This document shows positions 10,570-19,190 of a stretch of DNA of 64,000 nucleotides, one piece after another. Made by a program: the position numbers and the translations under genes. The notes under the pieces are model-generated. The model was not told where the DNA came from, ran no database searches, and saw nothing but the letters and a program-made list of their open reading frames with translations. Numbering within the stretch: position 1 is the stretch's first letter; every line of letters begins with the position of its first letter. The DNA is taken from assembly GCF_964063345.1 (NCBI RefSeq), contig NZ_OZ061318.1, positions 5,394,001-5,458,000 on the forward strand. Direction: 5' to 3'. Origin of the DNA: Pseudomonas lini (GTDB lineage: Bacteria > Pseudomonadota > Gammaproteobacteria > Pseudomonadales > Pseudomonadaceae).

Positions 10570-11201
10570 AGCCCGCTGACAAACAGCGCCTTGAGCCCAA
10601 GATGATGTTCCAGCACGGCACCAAGTACCGCGCCGAAAAACATCCCGGCCCACGGGATCAATTGCACTCGCCAGCCATTGCGCCGCTCGCCAAGCATCCA
10701 CCGCCCCAGCCCGCGACCAAACCGCGACAACGCGCCGGTGACGTAGGTCAGCCCGACCGGCAGGCCGTTCACTTCTTCCACGGCGGCATTGAGCATGCCC
10801 ATGGCGATGATCGTCGCCAGCAGCGCCGGCAATTGCGTTTCGTAGGGCCAGGCCGCAGCGCCGCAGAGCAGGGTGGCGATGCACAGCAGTAACGGCAACG
10901 CCCGACGACCACCGAAACGGCTGACCACAATGCCCAAGGCGTTGCCGGCGACAAATGTGGCCACGAGGATTATCAGGCGCAGGGTCAGCCCGAGGTCGCC
11001 ATCGCTGATCGCCACGGCCAGACGGGTGGTGTTGCCGCTCATGAAGGACACGAAGTCGCCGCTGGCCATGAAGCCGATGGCATCGGTCATGCCGGCGAGC
11101 ACCGACAAACTGGCGACCAGCGACAGGCCGATGCGCCCGCGCCATTTATGGGTATGCAAATGGCCCGGTGTGGCCCGGGTACTTAAGGGCGAAGGCAGCA
11201 T
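10497..11201 (-). CDS. DUF1275 (YoaK-type) inner-membrane protein
   Basis: This 234-residue integral membrane protein has about six hydrophobic segments and the DUF1275 signatures: AGMTDAIGFMASGDFVSFMSGN near the N-terminus and GLPVGLTYVTGALSRFGRGL in the second half. The family's function is unknown; small-molecule transport has been suggested. It ends in the basic tail YMPR. Its 3' end lies inside the tandem duplication; the inner copy keeps the reading frame, so the gene itself is intact. Confidence 0.9.
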   Translation of the reverse strand: MLPSPLSTRATPGHLHTHKWRGRIGLSLVASLSVLAGMTDAIGFMASGDFVSFMSGNTTRLAVAISDGDLGLTLRLIILVATFVAGNALGIVVSRFGGRRALPLLLCIATLLCGAAAWPYETQLPALLATIIAMGMLNAAVEEVNGLPVGLTYVTGALSRFGRGLGRWMLGERRNGWRVQLIPWAGMFFGAVLGAVLEHHLGLKALFVSGLLAGVLGLLSLKIPRRWQLGYMPR

Positions 11202-11229
11202 CGACGAAAGCTTCCTTGAGCAGCGATGA

Positions 11230-11559
11230 TTATTTGGCTAACCCATATAACTCGCAATACTCCAGCCAGTCCATGCCGGCCATCTCCGCGACTTCCCTAT
11301 GCACCTCCAGGCGTTGGGCCTGGTAGTCCTCAGGTGTGGCGGCAGTCAGTTGCAGCGTCAGCTCCCAGGCAAACAAACCCAGGCGCTCGGCCTCGGCTTC
11401 GAACGCCTCATGCAAACGCTCGTCGCGGTACTGCGCCACCGTCACACCCTTGGCCTGGGCCAACAGTGGATTCAGGTTATCCAGTTCGACGCGCAGCTCA
11501 GGACGTTCATCGAGAAACTTCTTCAGCGCCTGCTCGTGTTGCTGTTCGGTTGCCGCCAT
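11230..11559 (-). CDS. Small acidic protein, DUF6388-like
   Basis: A 109-residue soluble helical protein rich in Glu, Ala and Leu, found by recollection in many Pseudomonas as DUF6388; no function is known. The ATG at 11559 is preceded by AAGGAG at the right distance, while the open frame extends 18 codons further without a site. It starts two bases after the stop of the upstream small HTH-like gene, so the pair forms a two-gene operon. The only cysteine is in LEYCELYG at the C-terminus. Confidence 0.75.
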   Translation of the reverse strand: MAATEQQHEQALKKFLDERPELRVELDNLNPLLAQAKGVTVAQYRDERLHEAFEAEAERLGLFAWELTLQLTAATPEDYQAQRLEVHREVAEMAGMDWLEYCELYGLAK

Positions 11560-11561
11560 GG

Positions 11562-11816
11562 TCACTCCTTGGAAGACTGCTTTTTGCTCGCCTTGGCGGC
11601 TGCGGCCAGACACTCCAGAGCAAATTGCTCGGGGTAGGTCATCTGGATCGGCGTGGTTTCGCCTTTGACGGTTCTTTCGCCATCGAGAATGTAGCGAATC
11701 CGCTTGTCGGTGACGCCAATTCGCTTGGCGATCCAGGAAGGCGTCTGACCGATCTGGCTGATCAGCTTGTCGGCGTATTCAGCGGTCGGTTTGTAGTATT
11801 CGGCGTTGGGTGTCAT
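11562..11816 (-). CDS. Small HTH-like hypothetical protein
   Basis: An 84-residue protein whose middle (about 20-50) reads GQTPSWIAKRIGVTDKRIRY, the layout of an Xre-like helix-turn-helix (WIAKRIGVTDKRIRYIL). A basic C-terminal tail (AAAAKASKKQ) follows. It could be a small DNA-binding regulator, possibly of its own operon with the downstream DUF6388-like gene. Start taken at ATG 11816; the frame extends further upstream without Pseudomonas-like protein sequence. Family not identified. Confidence 0.7.
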   Translation of the reverse strand: MTPNAEYYKPTAEYADKLISQIGQTPSWIAKRIGVTDKRIRYILDGERTVKGETTPIQMTYPEQFALECLAAAAKASKKQSSKE

Positions 11817-11978
11817 GACCTTTCCAGAAAAATGTGCCCGGAAAAATGGGCGATGCGGCGTTAATGGCGCGACAGGGTGCGCGAATCGTTGCGCGGTGTC
11901 GCGGTATAAATGAAGTAAAGCAGAACGATACGCCGCGCCGCGGTGATACAGTCCGCTTTTTCTTGATGAGCGAACGCA

Positions 11979-12329
11979 ATGCGAATTCTGATGGTGGCGC
12001 TGGCCGCAACCTTGCTGGCGGGCTGTGCCGGATCGGCGATGAATGACGCCCGCACCAAAACCCCGTACAAAACCCTGACCTCGGACAAACCGGAAAAAGT
12101 TGTCGCCCAGTGCGTGCAATTTGCCTGGCAGGACGAAGCGGTGTTCGGCGTCGATGCGGGCGCGTATTTGCAGCCGGGCAAAAAGGGTGGCTCGACGGTC
12201 TACACCCGTTCGGCCGAGTCCTTCGTGGACGTGACTACCGATGCCTCCGGTACAGCATTGAGCTACTACGCGCAGCACGATGATTTTGTCGCCAAGCGCC
12301 GATTGGCGGCGTTGGCGACCTGTTTGTAA
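11979..12329 (+). CDS. Small outer-membrane-type lipoprotein, hypothetical
   Basis: The 116-residue product starts with a short signal peptide ending in the lipobox LLAGC (Cys17 after MRILMVALAATLLAG), followed by Ala-Gly-Ser, not Asp, at +2 to +4, which favours outer-membrane sorting. The mature part holds two further cysteines (AQCVQFAW and the final TCL) that could form a disulfide. It is divergent from the small HTH gene, sharing a 160-bp promoter region. No family function is recognised. Confidence 0.8.
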   Translation: MRILMVALAATLLAGCAGSAMNDARTKTPYKTLTSDKPEKVVAQCVQFAWQDEAVFGVDAGAYLQPGKKGGSTVYTRSAESFVDVTTDASGTALSYYAQHDDFVAKRRLAALATCL

Positions 12330-12370
12330 GCAGGCACCTCGTGCACCGGTTGTTGGGCAGATGCAGTTCC

Positions 12371-12460
12371 TGTGGGAGCGAGCTTGCTCGCGATAGCGGT
12401 TTGTCATTCGACATTGATATCGACTGACCCGCCGCTATCGCGAGCAAGCTCGCTCCCACA
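12371..12460. repeat. REP pair (inverted)
   Basis: TGTGGGAGCGAGCTTGCTCG is mirrored by CGAGCAAGCTCGCTCCCACA around a central GCTATCG-type stem. It lies between the convergent ends of the lipoprotein and GNAT genes. Confidence 0.9.
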
Positions 12461-12476
12461 AGGTTTTGCGTTTTAA

Positions 12477-12899
12477 TCAGCCCAAACGCTTCTGGAAAAA
12501 GAAGCGCTTGTGGCCCGGCGGGTAATCGGTGATGTGCCCCAACTCGCTGTAGCCGTGCTTCTTGTAAAACTCCGGCGCCTGGAAGTCGAAGGTATCCAGC
12601 CAGATCCCCACGCATTCCTTTTCCCGCGCCAGGTCTTCGGCCATCTGCATCAGCTTCGAGCCCATCCCTTGTCCTCGGGCCAGCTCTGGCACCGACAACA
12701 ACTCAATGAAAAACCACTGGTAAAACACTCGGCCATATAGCCCGCCGAGAATCTCGTCGCTGTCATTGCGTACCAGCAAAGCAATCTGCTCCGACACCGT
12801 GGCCCCGGCCTTTGAGGCGTTGTAGGCGCGCAGCGGTGTGAGGATCGCTTCGCGCTCCTCCTGAGTGGCGTTTTTCGACAATTCGATTCGCAAGGTCAT
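12477..12899 (-). CDS. GNAT family N-acetyltransferase
   Basis: A 140-residue single-domain GNAT. The acetyl-CoA pyrophosphate loop is seen as ARGQGMGSKLM (motif A, Q/RxxGxG/A), preceded by the beta-4 strand FFIELLSVPE and followed by GIWLDTFDFQAPEFYKKHGY (motif B). The substrate is not predictable. ATG at 12899 has AAGGAT nine bases upstream; an in-frame GTG at 12908 is the alternative. Confidence 0.88.
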   Translation of the reverse strand: MTLRIELSKNATQEEREAILTPLRAYNASKAGATVSEQIALLVRNDSDEILGGLYGRVFYQWFFIELLSVPELARGQGMGSKLMQMAEDLAREKECVGIWLDTFDFQAPEFYKKHGYSELGHITDYPPGHKRFFFQKRLG

Positions 12900-13046
12900 A
12901 GGCAACACATCCTTATGGCAGTGAACACGGAGCCTATCCCGGTTGCGGTGATTGTTCTATCCCCCGAAGCCCAAGGAACCCCCGGGGCCCCGGTAATGTC
13001 TAGCCTGAACAGCATCATTGCTGAGCGCACCCAGTGAGGACCGCCC

Positions 13047-13484
13047 GTGAACATTTTTGAAGCCTTGCGCGAAAGCCACGACCGTCAGCGCCGCTATGCC
13101 GATGCACTGATTCAAACCCGTGGCGACACCCCGGAACGGGTCGAGGCTTACAAACGGCTCAAATCCGAGCTTCAGGCCCACGCAACCGCTGAAGAACGCC
13201 ATTTCTACATGCCGCTGATGGAGTTCGACAACGGCGTGGATCTTAGCCGTCACGCCATCTCCGAACACCACGAAATGGACGAGATGATGGAAGCGCTGGA
13301 TGCGACCGAAATGTCCAGTCCGTCCTGGTTGGCAACGGCGAAAAAGCTCTCGGAGAAGGTCCATCACCACCTCAAAGAGGAGGAGCAGAAGTTCTTTCAG
13401 ATGGCCGGCAAGTTACTCGATGACCAACAGAAAGAAACCCTCGCCGGGCAGTATCAGAAAGAATACAAGGCGCAACTTTCATGA
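13047..13484 (+). CDS. Hemerythrin HHE-domain protein
   Basis: A 145-residue four-helix protein with the His/Glu pattern of the HHE cation-binding domain: RESHDRQ, HATAEERHFY, ISEHHEMDEMM and KVHHHLKEEEQKFF. Such proteins bind a di-iron centre and may sense or scavenge oxygen, NO or iron; which applies here cannot be told. It starts with GTG, six bases after GTGAGGA, so the start is well supported. It stands alone. Confidence 0.92.
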   Translation: MNIFEALRESHDRQRRYADALIQTRGDTPERVEAYKRLKSELQAHATAEERHFYMPLMEFDNGVDLSRHAISEHHEMDEMMEALDATEMSSPSWLATAKKLSEKVHHHLKEEEQKFFQMAGKLLDDQQKETLAGQYQKEYKAQLS

Positions 13485-13533
13485 GGGGCGCCGCAATGCT
13501 GTTCACTTTAGAGAGTCTTGAGTCAGAGAAACC

Positions 13534-13646
13534 TGTGGCGAGGGAGCTTGCTCCCGCTTGAGTGCGTAGCACTCACAAAAATCGGCAATGGTTGTCAGAT
13601 TTTGGGGCCGCTACGCAGCCCAACGCGAGCAAGCTCGCTCGCCACA
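13534..13646. repeat. Long palindromic intergenic element, copy 2
   Basis: About 113 bp: outer arms TGTGGCGAGGGAGCTTGC and GCAAGCTCGCTCGCCACA, an inner stem GAGTGCGTAGCACTC, and a second inner stem GGCCGCTACGCAGCC. Same architecture as the copies near 27.0, 39.0 and 44.6 kb. Confidence 0.9.
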
Positions 13647-13761
13647 AAGGTCGGCATGACTGAAGAGTCTCGTCTAAATGAACAGCACTACGGCAGTCGC
13701 CGGGCTTTTCTGTTTTCGCCTAACATGGACGCTTTCTGACGAACATAAGGATGGGATTGTC

Positions 13762-14355
13762 ATGTCGAACACAGCCGAGCGGGTCAACATCATCGAGTCC
13801 CAGGTGCTGTCCCACGACTGGTATCTGCTGAAAAAAATTACCTTCGATTATTTGCGCAATAACGGCGACTGGCAGCGTCAGACTCGCGAGGTCTACGACC
13901 GGGGTAATGGCGCGGCGATTCTACTGTTCAATCGTGAGAAGAAAACCGTCGTGCTGACCCGTCAGTTCAGGCTGCCGGTGTTCGTCAACGGCCACGATGG
14001 TTTGCTGATTGAAGTGGCGGCGGGGCTTCTGGAAGGCGCTGCGCCTGAAGAGCGTATTCGCGCCGAGGCCGAAGAGGAAACCGGCTATCGCGTCCACCAT
14101 GTGCAGAAGGTTTTCGAGGCTTACATGAGCCCCGGTTCAGTGACTGAAAAGCTGCATTTCTTCATCGCCGAGTACGACGCCTCTTCGAAAGTCAGCGATG
14201 GCGGCGGGCTGGAGGAAGAAACCGAAGAACTGGAAGTGCTGGAGTGGACGTTCGACGACGCGCTGGCGGCGTTCTATCGCGGGGAGATCTGCGATGCCAA
14301 GACCATCATGCTGCTGCAGTATGCGGCGATGAAGGATGTCTTCGGAGCGGTTTGA
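13762..14355 (+). CDS. nudK: NUDIX hydrolase, GDP-mannose pyrophosphatase NudK-like
   Basis: NudK-type enzymes hydrolyse GDP-mannose and related nucleotide sugars. The 197 residues start MSNTAERVNIIESQVLSHDW, followed by the family's WYLLKKITFDY and VLTRQFRLPVFVNGH. The Nudix box (GLLEG...RAEAEEETGY) gives the Mg-binding Glu residues, and AYMSPGSVTEKLHFF follows as in ADP-ribose/GDP-mannose members. ATG 13762 has AAGGATGG upstream; the longer frame from 13678 lacks a site and runs through the repeat edge. The exact substrate is inferred. Confidence 0.9.
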   Translation: MSNTAERVNIIESQVLSHDWYLLKKITFDYLRNNGDWQRQTREVYDRGNGAAILLFNREKKTVVLTRQFRLPVFVNGHDGLLIEVAAGLLEGAAPEERIRAEAEEETGYRVHHVQKVFEAYMSPGSVTEKLHFFIAEYDASSKVSDGGGLEEETEELEVLEWTFDDALAAFYRGEICDAKTIMLLQYAAMKDVFGAV

Positions 14356-14472
14356 GCCGGTTCGTCTGATTCGAGAGAGCGTTCAGGCACAATGGTCGAG
14401 CATTTCGGCACAGTAACCTGCCTTTGCTCTCTCTAAACTCGTGCCTCACGCCAACACTCAGATGAGGTCACG

Positions 14473-15012
14473 ATGAACATCAGAATCATCCTATCCGCAT
14501 TGTCCATGGGGGTCGTCCTCACGGGACACGCTGCCGACTTCTCGCTGACGAGCCAGGATATTGCTGAAAACCGCCCGCTAACCAGTCGCGAGGTGTTCCA
14601 GGGTTTCGGTTGCGAAGGGGGTAATACTTCTCCCGAACTTTCCTGGCGCAACGCCCCGGCGGGCACCAAAAGTTACGCGGTCACCGTCTACGATCCTGAT
14701 GCGCCCACCGGCAGTGGCTGGTGGCATTGGACGGTGGTCAACTTACCCGCTTCAACCAGCAGTTTGCCAAGAGGGGTCGGCTCGAACCTGCCCGCCGGTG
14801 CCGTACAAGGGCGAACCGATTATGGCCAACCGGGTTTTGGCGGGGCTTGCCCTCCTGTAGGGGATAAGCCGCATCGCTATCAATTCACCGTATGGGCATT
14901 GAAAGTCGATAAGCTACCCCTCGACAACCAGGCCAGCGGAGCCTTGGTGGGCTATATGCTCAATGCCAACGCCTTGGCCAAAGCGACCATTACTTCAACT
15001 TACGGACGTTAA
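14473..15012 (+). CDS. YbhB/YbcL family Raf kinase inhibitor-like protein (exported)
   Basis: A 179-residue PEBP-fold protein with an N-terminal signal peptide (cut near TGHAADF, residue 21). It shows the PEBP ligand pocket motifs SPELSWRNAPAGTKSYAVTV, YDPDAPTGSGWWHWTVVNLP and PPVGDKPHRYQFTVWAL. The bacterial proteins have no firmly known substrate. The AraC-type regulator five bases downstream on the same strand may be co-transcribed with it. Confidence 0.93.
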   Translation: MNIRIILSALSMGVVLTGHAADFSLTSQDIAENRPLTSREVFQGFGCEGGNTSPELSWRNAPAGTKSYAVTVYDPDAPTGSGWWHWTVVNLPASTSSLPRGVGSNLPAGAVQGRTDYGQPGFGGACPPVGDKPHRYQFTVWALKVDKLPLDNQASGALVGYMLNANALAKATITSTYGR

Positions 15013-15017
15013 GAACG

Positions 15018-15836
15018 ATGCGCCCTTGTTTCGGCATACAGCACCGGGAAAATATTATCGATGCTTGTGTGATACGGGCGCGACAGCCCCATACATTGCA
15101 ACGGGTGCCAATATTCGCTACGGCCTTGTGTCGAGTGCGACAGGGGGAAAAACTCCTGCAATGGGATGACCGGCAGATGCGTGCCGGGCCGCAACATCTG
15201 ATTCTGATGCCGGCCGGGCGCGAGCTTGGCATCTCAAACTTCCCCGGCCTTCACGGTCACTACATCGCCGATGTGGTGACCTTTCCCGGTTCGACTCTGC
15301 GTAATTTCAGCAGCCGATATGGCCAGCAGATCGTGAGCCATCGCCGTGCCCCGAAGACCGATCTATGTGTCCCTCTGGACAGGCATACAACACAGGCATG
15401 GGATCAGTTGTTGGCCTCCATCAATGCGGAAGCTCCGGATGCATTACGCACCCACTATGGGGAAGCGGTTCTGCTGAGCCTGTGCCTTGGCGGTCAGGCC
15501 GGACCGCTGCTGATGGATCGCAACGATCCACTGTGCGAACGGGTGCAGCAGTTGGTAATGGGTAGCCCGGAAAGAGACTGGACTGTTGCGCACGTTGCAC
15601 AACACCTGAACCTTGGCGAGTCGACTCTGCGTCGCCAACTGGCCAATGAAGGGGGCAGTTTCAGGAATATTCTGGAAAGTGTTCGACTGGCTACAGCGCT
15701 GCAATGGTTGCAAACCACTTCTCGCCCCATCGGTGAAATTGCCGGTGCCAGCGGTTACGCCTCGGCCTCACGTTTTGCAGTGCGCTTTCGCTCGCACTAT
15801 GGCTTGTCGCCACGGGAGTTGCGGGCGACGATTTAG
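15018..15836 (+). CDS. AraC family transcriptional regulator
   Basis: A 272-residue regulator. The N-terminal half is a cupin-like sensor region (ALCRVRQGEKLLQWDDRQ, HLILMPAGRELG). The C-terminal ~100 residues carry two helix-turn-helix motifs: VAHVAQHLNLGESTLRRQLA and IGEIAGASGYASASRFAVRF, ending YGLSPRELR. The close spacing (5 bp) to the PEBP gene suggests they are expressed together; the regulon is unknown. Confidence 0.9.
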   Translation: MRPCFGIQHRENIIDACVIRARQPHTLQRVPIFATALCRVRQGEKLLQWDDRQMRAGPQHLILMPAGRELGISNFPGLHGHYIADVVTFPGSTLRNFSSRYGQQIVSHRRAPKTDLCVPLDRHTTQAWDQLLASINAEAPDALRTHYGEAVLLSLCLGGQAGPLLMDRNDPLCERVQQLVMGSPERDWTVAHVAQHLNLGESTLRRQLANEGGSFRNILESVRLATALQWLQTTSRPIGEIAGASGYASASRFAVRFRSHYGLSPRELRATI

Positions 15837-15882
15837 GTAAATCCCTGCGAGATGTTCCTTGTCTTTTTGAAGCTGTGCATTC

Positions 15883-15994
15883 TGTGGCGAGCGAGCTTGT
15901 TCCGGGCGGCGTTCCGACGCTGGGCGTGAAACGCCCCTTGTCGAAGATTTTGCCAGCGCTACGCACTGGAGCGGGAGCAAGCTCCCTCGCCACA
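15883..15994. repeat. Long palindromic intergenic element, copy 3 (diverged)
   Basis: Outer arms TGTGGCGAGCGAGCTTG and CAAGCTCCCTCGCCACA are conserved, but the inner part (GGCGTTCCGACGC, GGGCGTGAAACGCCC) differs from the other copies. It lies between the convergent ends of the AraC gene and ogt. Confidence 0.8.
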
Positions 15995-16007
15995 AGGGCT
16001 TATTCGC

Positions 16008-16523
16008 TCAAAACAAATCATCCATCCTGGCGGCCCCGGACCATTCGCAACCTTCCAGCGTCAGCAGCCGTTCCTTAGCCTCAAGCCCACCGGCAAACCC
16101 CGTCAGTTTCCCCGACGCACCGATCACTCGATGACACGGCGCGACAATCGAAATCGGATTCTTGCCATTAGCCGCCCCTACCGCACGAACTGCGCTGGGA
16201 TTGCCGATCTGCCGGGCAATCTCGCTGTAGCTGCGCGTTTCGCCAAACGGAATGGTCAGCAGCGCCTGCCACACCTTCTGCTGAAATTCCGTCCCGGCAA
16301 AATCCAGTTCCAGCTCGAAACGGTTACGTGTGCCGGCGAAGTATTCCCGCAGTTGCTGTGCGGTGCGCACCAGGATCGGGTTGTCCGCCGCTTCAGTCAT
16401 CGGCCCCAGCCTTACCCGGCCCGGTTTGTCGTTTTCCCAGAGGATGGCCGCCAGTCGTGCGCCTTTCGCCACCAGTTTCAATTCGCCGACCGGAGACGCC
16501 AGGGTGGTGAAGGTGTAGGACAT
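16008..16523 (-). CDS. ogt: Methylated-DNA--[protein]-cysteine S-methyltransferase
   Basis: This suicide enzyme moves the methyl group from O6-methylguanine to its own cysteine. The 171 residues show the family active site PCHRVIG (Cys130), the helix-turn-helix region RSYSEIARQIGNPSAVRAVG and the C-terminal GFAGGLEAKERLL. Length fits Ogt, without the Ada regulatory domain. Start at ATG 16523 with CGGAG nine bases upstream; the open frame upstream to 16844 is a shadow of ggt. Confidence 0.94.
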   Translation of the reverse strand: MSYTFTTLASPVGELKLVAKGARLAAILWENDKPGRVRLGPMTEAADNPILVRTAQQLREYFAGTRNRFELELDFAGTEFQQKVWQALLTIPFGETRSYSEIARQIGNPSAVRAVGAANGKNPISIVAPCHRVIGASGKLTGFAGGLEAKERLLTLEGCEWSGAARMDDLF

Positions 16524-16674
16524 GCCGGCGGACTCCGTAAAGGTGCTGAACAGGGGGCCCAGCATACTGCCTCGTCGGGGAGGCGCAATACGCAATCCCA
16601 GCCATACTTGCCTACTGCTCTTGAACCGTTCCCTCTGTTTTTGACAGAGCCTAAAAACAAAAAGAGACCGACTC

Positions 16675-18381
16675 ATGAAGTTCGAACCTTTTACCAAATC
16701 GCTCGTGGCAACCACATTGGCGCTGAGTTGCCTGACCGCCCACGCCGCCTCTGTCGCCCCGGTCGCGGCCGAAAACGGCATGGTCGTCACCGCGCAGCAT
16801 CTGGCCAGCCACGTCGGCGTCGACGTGCTCAAGAATGGCGGCAACGCCGTCGATGCCGCCGTTGCGGTAGGTTATGCGCTGGCGGTGGTGTACCCCGCGG
16901 CGGGCAACCTGGGCGGTGGTGGTTTCATGACGATTCAATTGGCGGACGGGCGCAAGACCTTCCTCGACTTCCGTGAAAAAGCCCCGCTGGCCGCGACCCC
17001 CGACATGTACCTCGACAAAGCAGGCAACGTCGTCCCGGACCTGAGTACCCGCGGCCATCTTGCCGTTGGCGTGCCGGGCACCGTCTCGGGCATGGAACTG
17101 GCCCTGAAGAAATACGGTACCAAACCCCGCAAGGAAGTGATCGCTCCCGCGATAAAGCTTGCCGAAGACGGTTTTGTGCTGGAGCAGGGCGATGTCGACT
17201 TGCTGGAGTACGCCACCGATGTCTTCAAAAAAGACATGCGCGACTCGGGCTCGATCTTCCTGAGCAATGGCGAGCCGATGCAGGTCGGCCAGAAACTCGT
17301 ACAAAAAGACTTGAGCAAAACCCTGCGGGAAATTTCCGAAAAGGGCGCCGACGGTTTCTATAAAGGCTGGGTGGCCGACGCCATCGTCACCTCCAGTCAG
17401 GCCAACAAGGGCATCATCACCCAGGCCGACCTCGACAAATACCAGACCCGCGAACTGGCGCCGATCGAGTGCGATTACCGTGGCTATCACGTGGTCTCGG
17501 CGCCACCGCCAAGTTCCGGTGGCGTGGTGATCTGCGAAATCATGAACATCCTCGACGGCTACCCGATGAAAGACCTGGGCTTCCGCTCGGCCCAGGCGAT
17601 GCACTACCAGATCGAAGCGATGCGTCACGCGTATGTGGACCGCAACAGCTACCTCGGCGACCCGGACTTCGTGAAAAATCCGATCGCCCATCTGCTGGAT
17701 AAAAACTACGCGACCAAAATCCGCGAAGTCATCGATCCGCAGAAGGCCGGCGTATCCCGCGAGATCAAACCCGGCGTCGCGCCCCACGAAGGCAGCAACA
17801 CCACCCATTACTCGATCGTCGACAAATGGGGCAACGCGGTGTCGGTGACCTACACCCTCAACGACTGGTTCGGCGCCGGCGTCATGGCGAGCAAAACCGG
17901 GGTCATCCTCAACGATGAAATGGATGACTTCACCTCGAAAATCGGCGTGCCGAACATGTACGGTCTGGTGCAGGGCGAAGCCAACGCCATCGCCCCCGGC
18001 AAGGCACCGCTGTCGTCCATGAGCCCGACCATCGTCACCAAGGACGGCAAAGTCGTCATGGTTGTCGGCACTCCCGGTGGCAGCCGCATCATCACCGCCA
18101 CCCTGCTGACCATCCTCAACGTGATCGACTACGGCATGAACATCCAGGAAGCAGTAGATGCGCCGCGTTTCCACCAGCAATGGCTGCCGGAAGAAACCAA
18201 CCTGGAGAACTTCGCCACCAGCCCGGACACCAAGAAGATGCTCGAAAGTTGGGGGCACAAGTTTGCCGGTCCGCAGGACCCCAACCATATCGCAGCTATT
18301 CTGGTAGGTGCGCCTGCCTTCGCTGGAAGGCAAGCCAGTGGGCAAGAACCGCTTCTATGGAGCGAACGATCCACGGCGTAA
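16675..18381 (+). CDS. ggt: Gamma-glutamyltranspeptidase with frameshifted C-terminus
   Basis: Periplasmic GGT cleaves gamma-glutamyl bonds of glutathione and self-processes into two chains. A signal peptide ends near LTAHAAS (residue 25). The autoprocessing nucleophile is Thr376, first residue of TTHYSIVD, and PLSSMSPTIV plus GTPGGSRIITA bind substrate. After residue 547 the frame is broken by a tandem GCCT/GCCT at 18312-18319: reading without the extra four bases gives SLEGKPVGKNRFYGANDPRR and on to a stop at 18406, the normal 575-residue end. As written, the last 21 residues are unrelated. The active site is intact; folding may suffer, or the base call may be wrong. Confidence 0.92.
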   Translation: MKFEPFTKSLVATTLALSCLTAHAASVAPVAAENGMVVTAQHLASHVGVDVLKNGGNAVDAAVAVGYALAVVYPAAGNLGGGGFMTIQLADGRKTFLDFREKAPLAATPDMYLDKAGNVVPDLSTRGHLAVGVPGTVSGMELALKKYGTKPRKEVIAPAIKLAEDGFVLEQGDVDLLEYATDVFKKDMRDSGSIFLSNGEPMQVGQKLVQKDLSKTLREISEKGADGFYKGWVADAIVTSSQANKGIITQADLDKYQTRELAPIECDYRGYHVVSAPPPSSGGVVICEIMNILDGYPMKDLGFRSAQAMHYQIEAMRHAYVDRNSYLGDPDFVKNPIAHLLDKNYATKIREVIDPQKAGVSREIKPGVAPHEGSNTTHYSIVDKWGNAVSVTYTLNDWFGAGVMASKTGVILNDEMDDFTSKIGVPNMYGLVQGEANAIAPGKAPLSSMSPTIVTKDGKVVMVVGTPGGSRIITATLLTILNVIDYGMNIQEAVDAPRFHQQWLPEETNLENFATSPDTKKMLESWGHKFAGPQDPNHIAAILVGAPAFAGRQASGQEPLLWSERSTA

Positions 18382-18414
18382 TACCGGGTTGTCACTCGGT
18401 TACTGAAACAGGCG

Positions 18415-18450
18415 ATCAGCGGCCACCTGAACTCCCCGGGTGGCCCTGAT
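18415..18450 (+). terminator. Strong hairpin downstream of ggt
   Basis: ATCAG-GGCCACC pairs with GGTGGCC-CTGAT across a ten-base loop, starting nine bases after the original ggt stop codon. It lacks a T-run, but position and stability suit a 3'-end structure or terminator. Confidence 0.6.
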
Positions 18451-18542
18451 CCCCGATCCTCGAACGCAGCCTCGACAGCTGCTACAGGCCAGAAAGGGAG
18501 TTGTAATCCATCGTTCTACCGACCTCTCTAAGGAAGGAAGCC

Positions 18543-19076
18543 ATGAGCACCGCACTCCTGATCATTGATGTCCAGCACGCGCTGTGCACCGGCGAGTATG
18601 AATGCTTCGACATCAAGCGCGTCATCGACACCATCAACGATCTCAGCACCAGAGCCCGAGCTGCCAATATCCCGGTCATCCTCATCCAGCACGAAGAAGA
18701 GGGCGATTTGCTGAAATACGGTGCCAAAGGCTGGCAACTGGCCGACGGTCTGAAGACTTCACCCCAAGACCTGCGCGTGCGCAAAACCACCCCGGATTCG
18801 TTCTACCAGACCTACCTGCAGAAACTGGTGCCGAAAGATGACTTCGACCGCCTGATCATCTGCGGCCTGCAAACCGACTACTGCGTCAACGCCACCGTCC
18901 GCCAGGCTCTGTCGCTGGGTTACGACGTCGTGCTGGTGGCCGACGCCCATTCCACTATCGACAACGGCACGATGAGCGCCGAAGACATCATCGCCGAACA
19001 CAACAAGGATCTGGCGCACCTGACCGGCTCCGTGGCACGGATCGATGTTATGCCGGCCAGTGAAATCAGTCTCTGA
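18543..19076 (+). CDS. Isochorismatase-family cysteine hydrolase
   Basis: A 177-residue hydrolase of the nicotinamidase/isochorismatase fold. The catalytic triad is visible: Asp9 (ALLIIDVQ), Lys81 (VRKTTPDSF) and Cys114 (TDYCVNATVR), with the cis-peptide region GLQTDYC before it. The true substrate (amide or ester) cannot be assigned. AAGGAAG precedes the ATG. The C-terminus (HLTGSVARIDVMPASEI) is typical of this subgroup. Confidence 0.92.
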   Translation: MSTALLIIDVQHALCTGEYECFDIKRVIDTINDLSTRARAANIPVILIQHEEEGDLLKYGAKGWQLADGLKTSPQDLRVRKTTPDSFYQTYLQKLVPKDDFDRLIICGLQTDYCVNATVRQALSLGYDVVLVADAHSTIDNGTMSAEDIIAEHNKDLAHLTGSVARIDVMPASEISL

Positions 19077-19190
19077 AAACAACGCCAGCCCCGTGGCGAG
19101 CGAGTTTGCTCGCCTGGTGCTGGACGCAATCGCTGCGCCTATGGCATGGTCAAAAAAATAATACGCCATGTAGCGAACGGGATCAGAACG

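Noticed and set aside
16651..18345. 564-codon minus-strand frame opposite ggt
   Set aside because: It lies wholly within ggt, which has a full set of motifs; the translation is His/Val/Asp-rich shadow sequence.
19080..19145. A further repeat copy before the LuxR gene
   Set aside because: Only one arm (GTGGCGAGCGAGTTTGCTCG) is present, without a partner; it was not listed as a full element.
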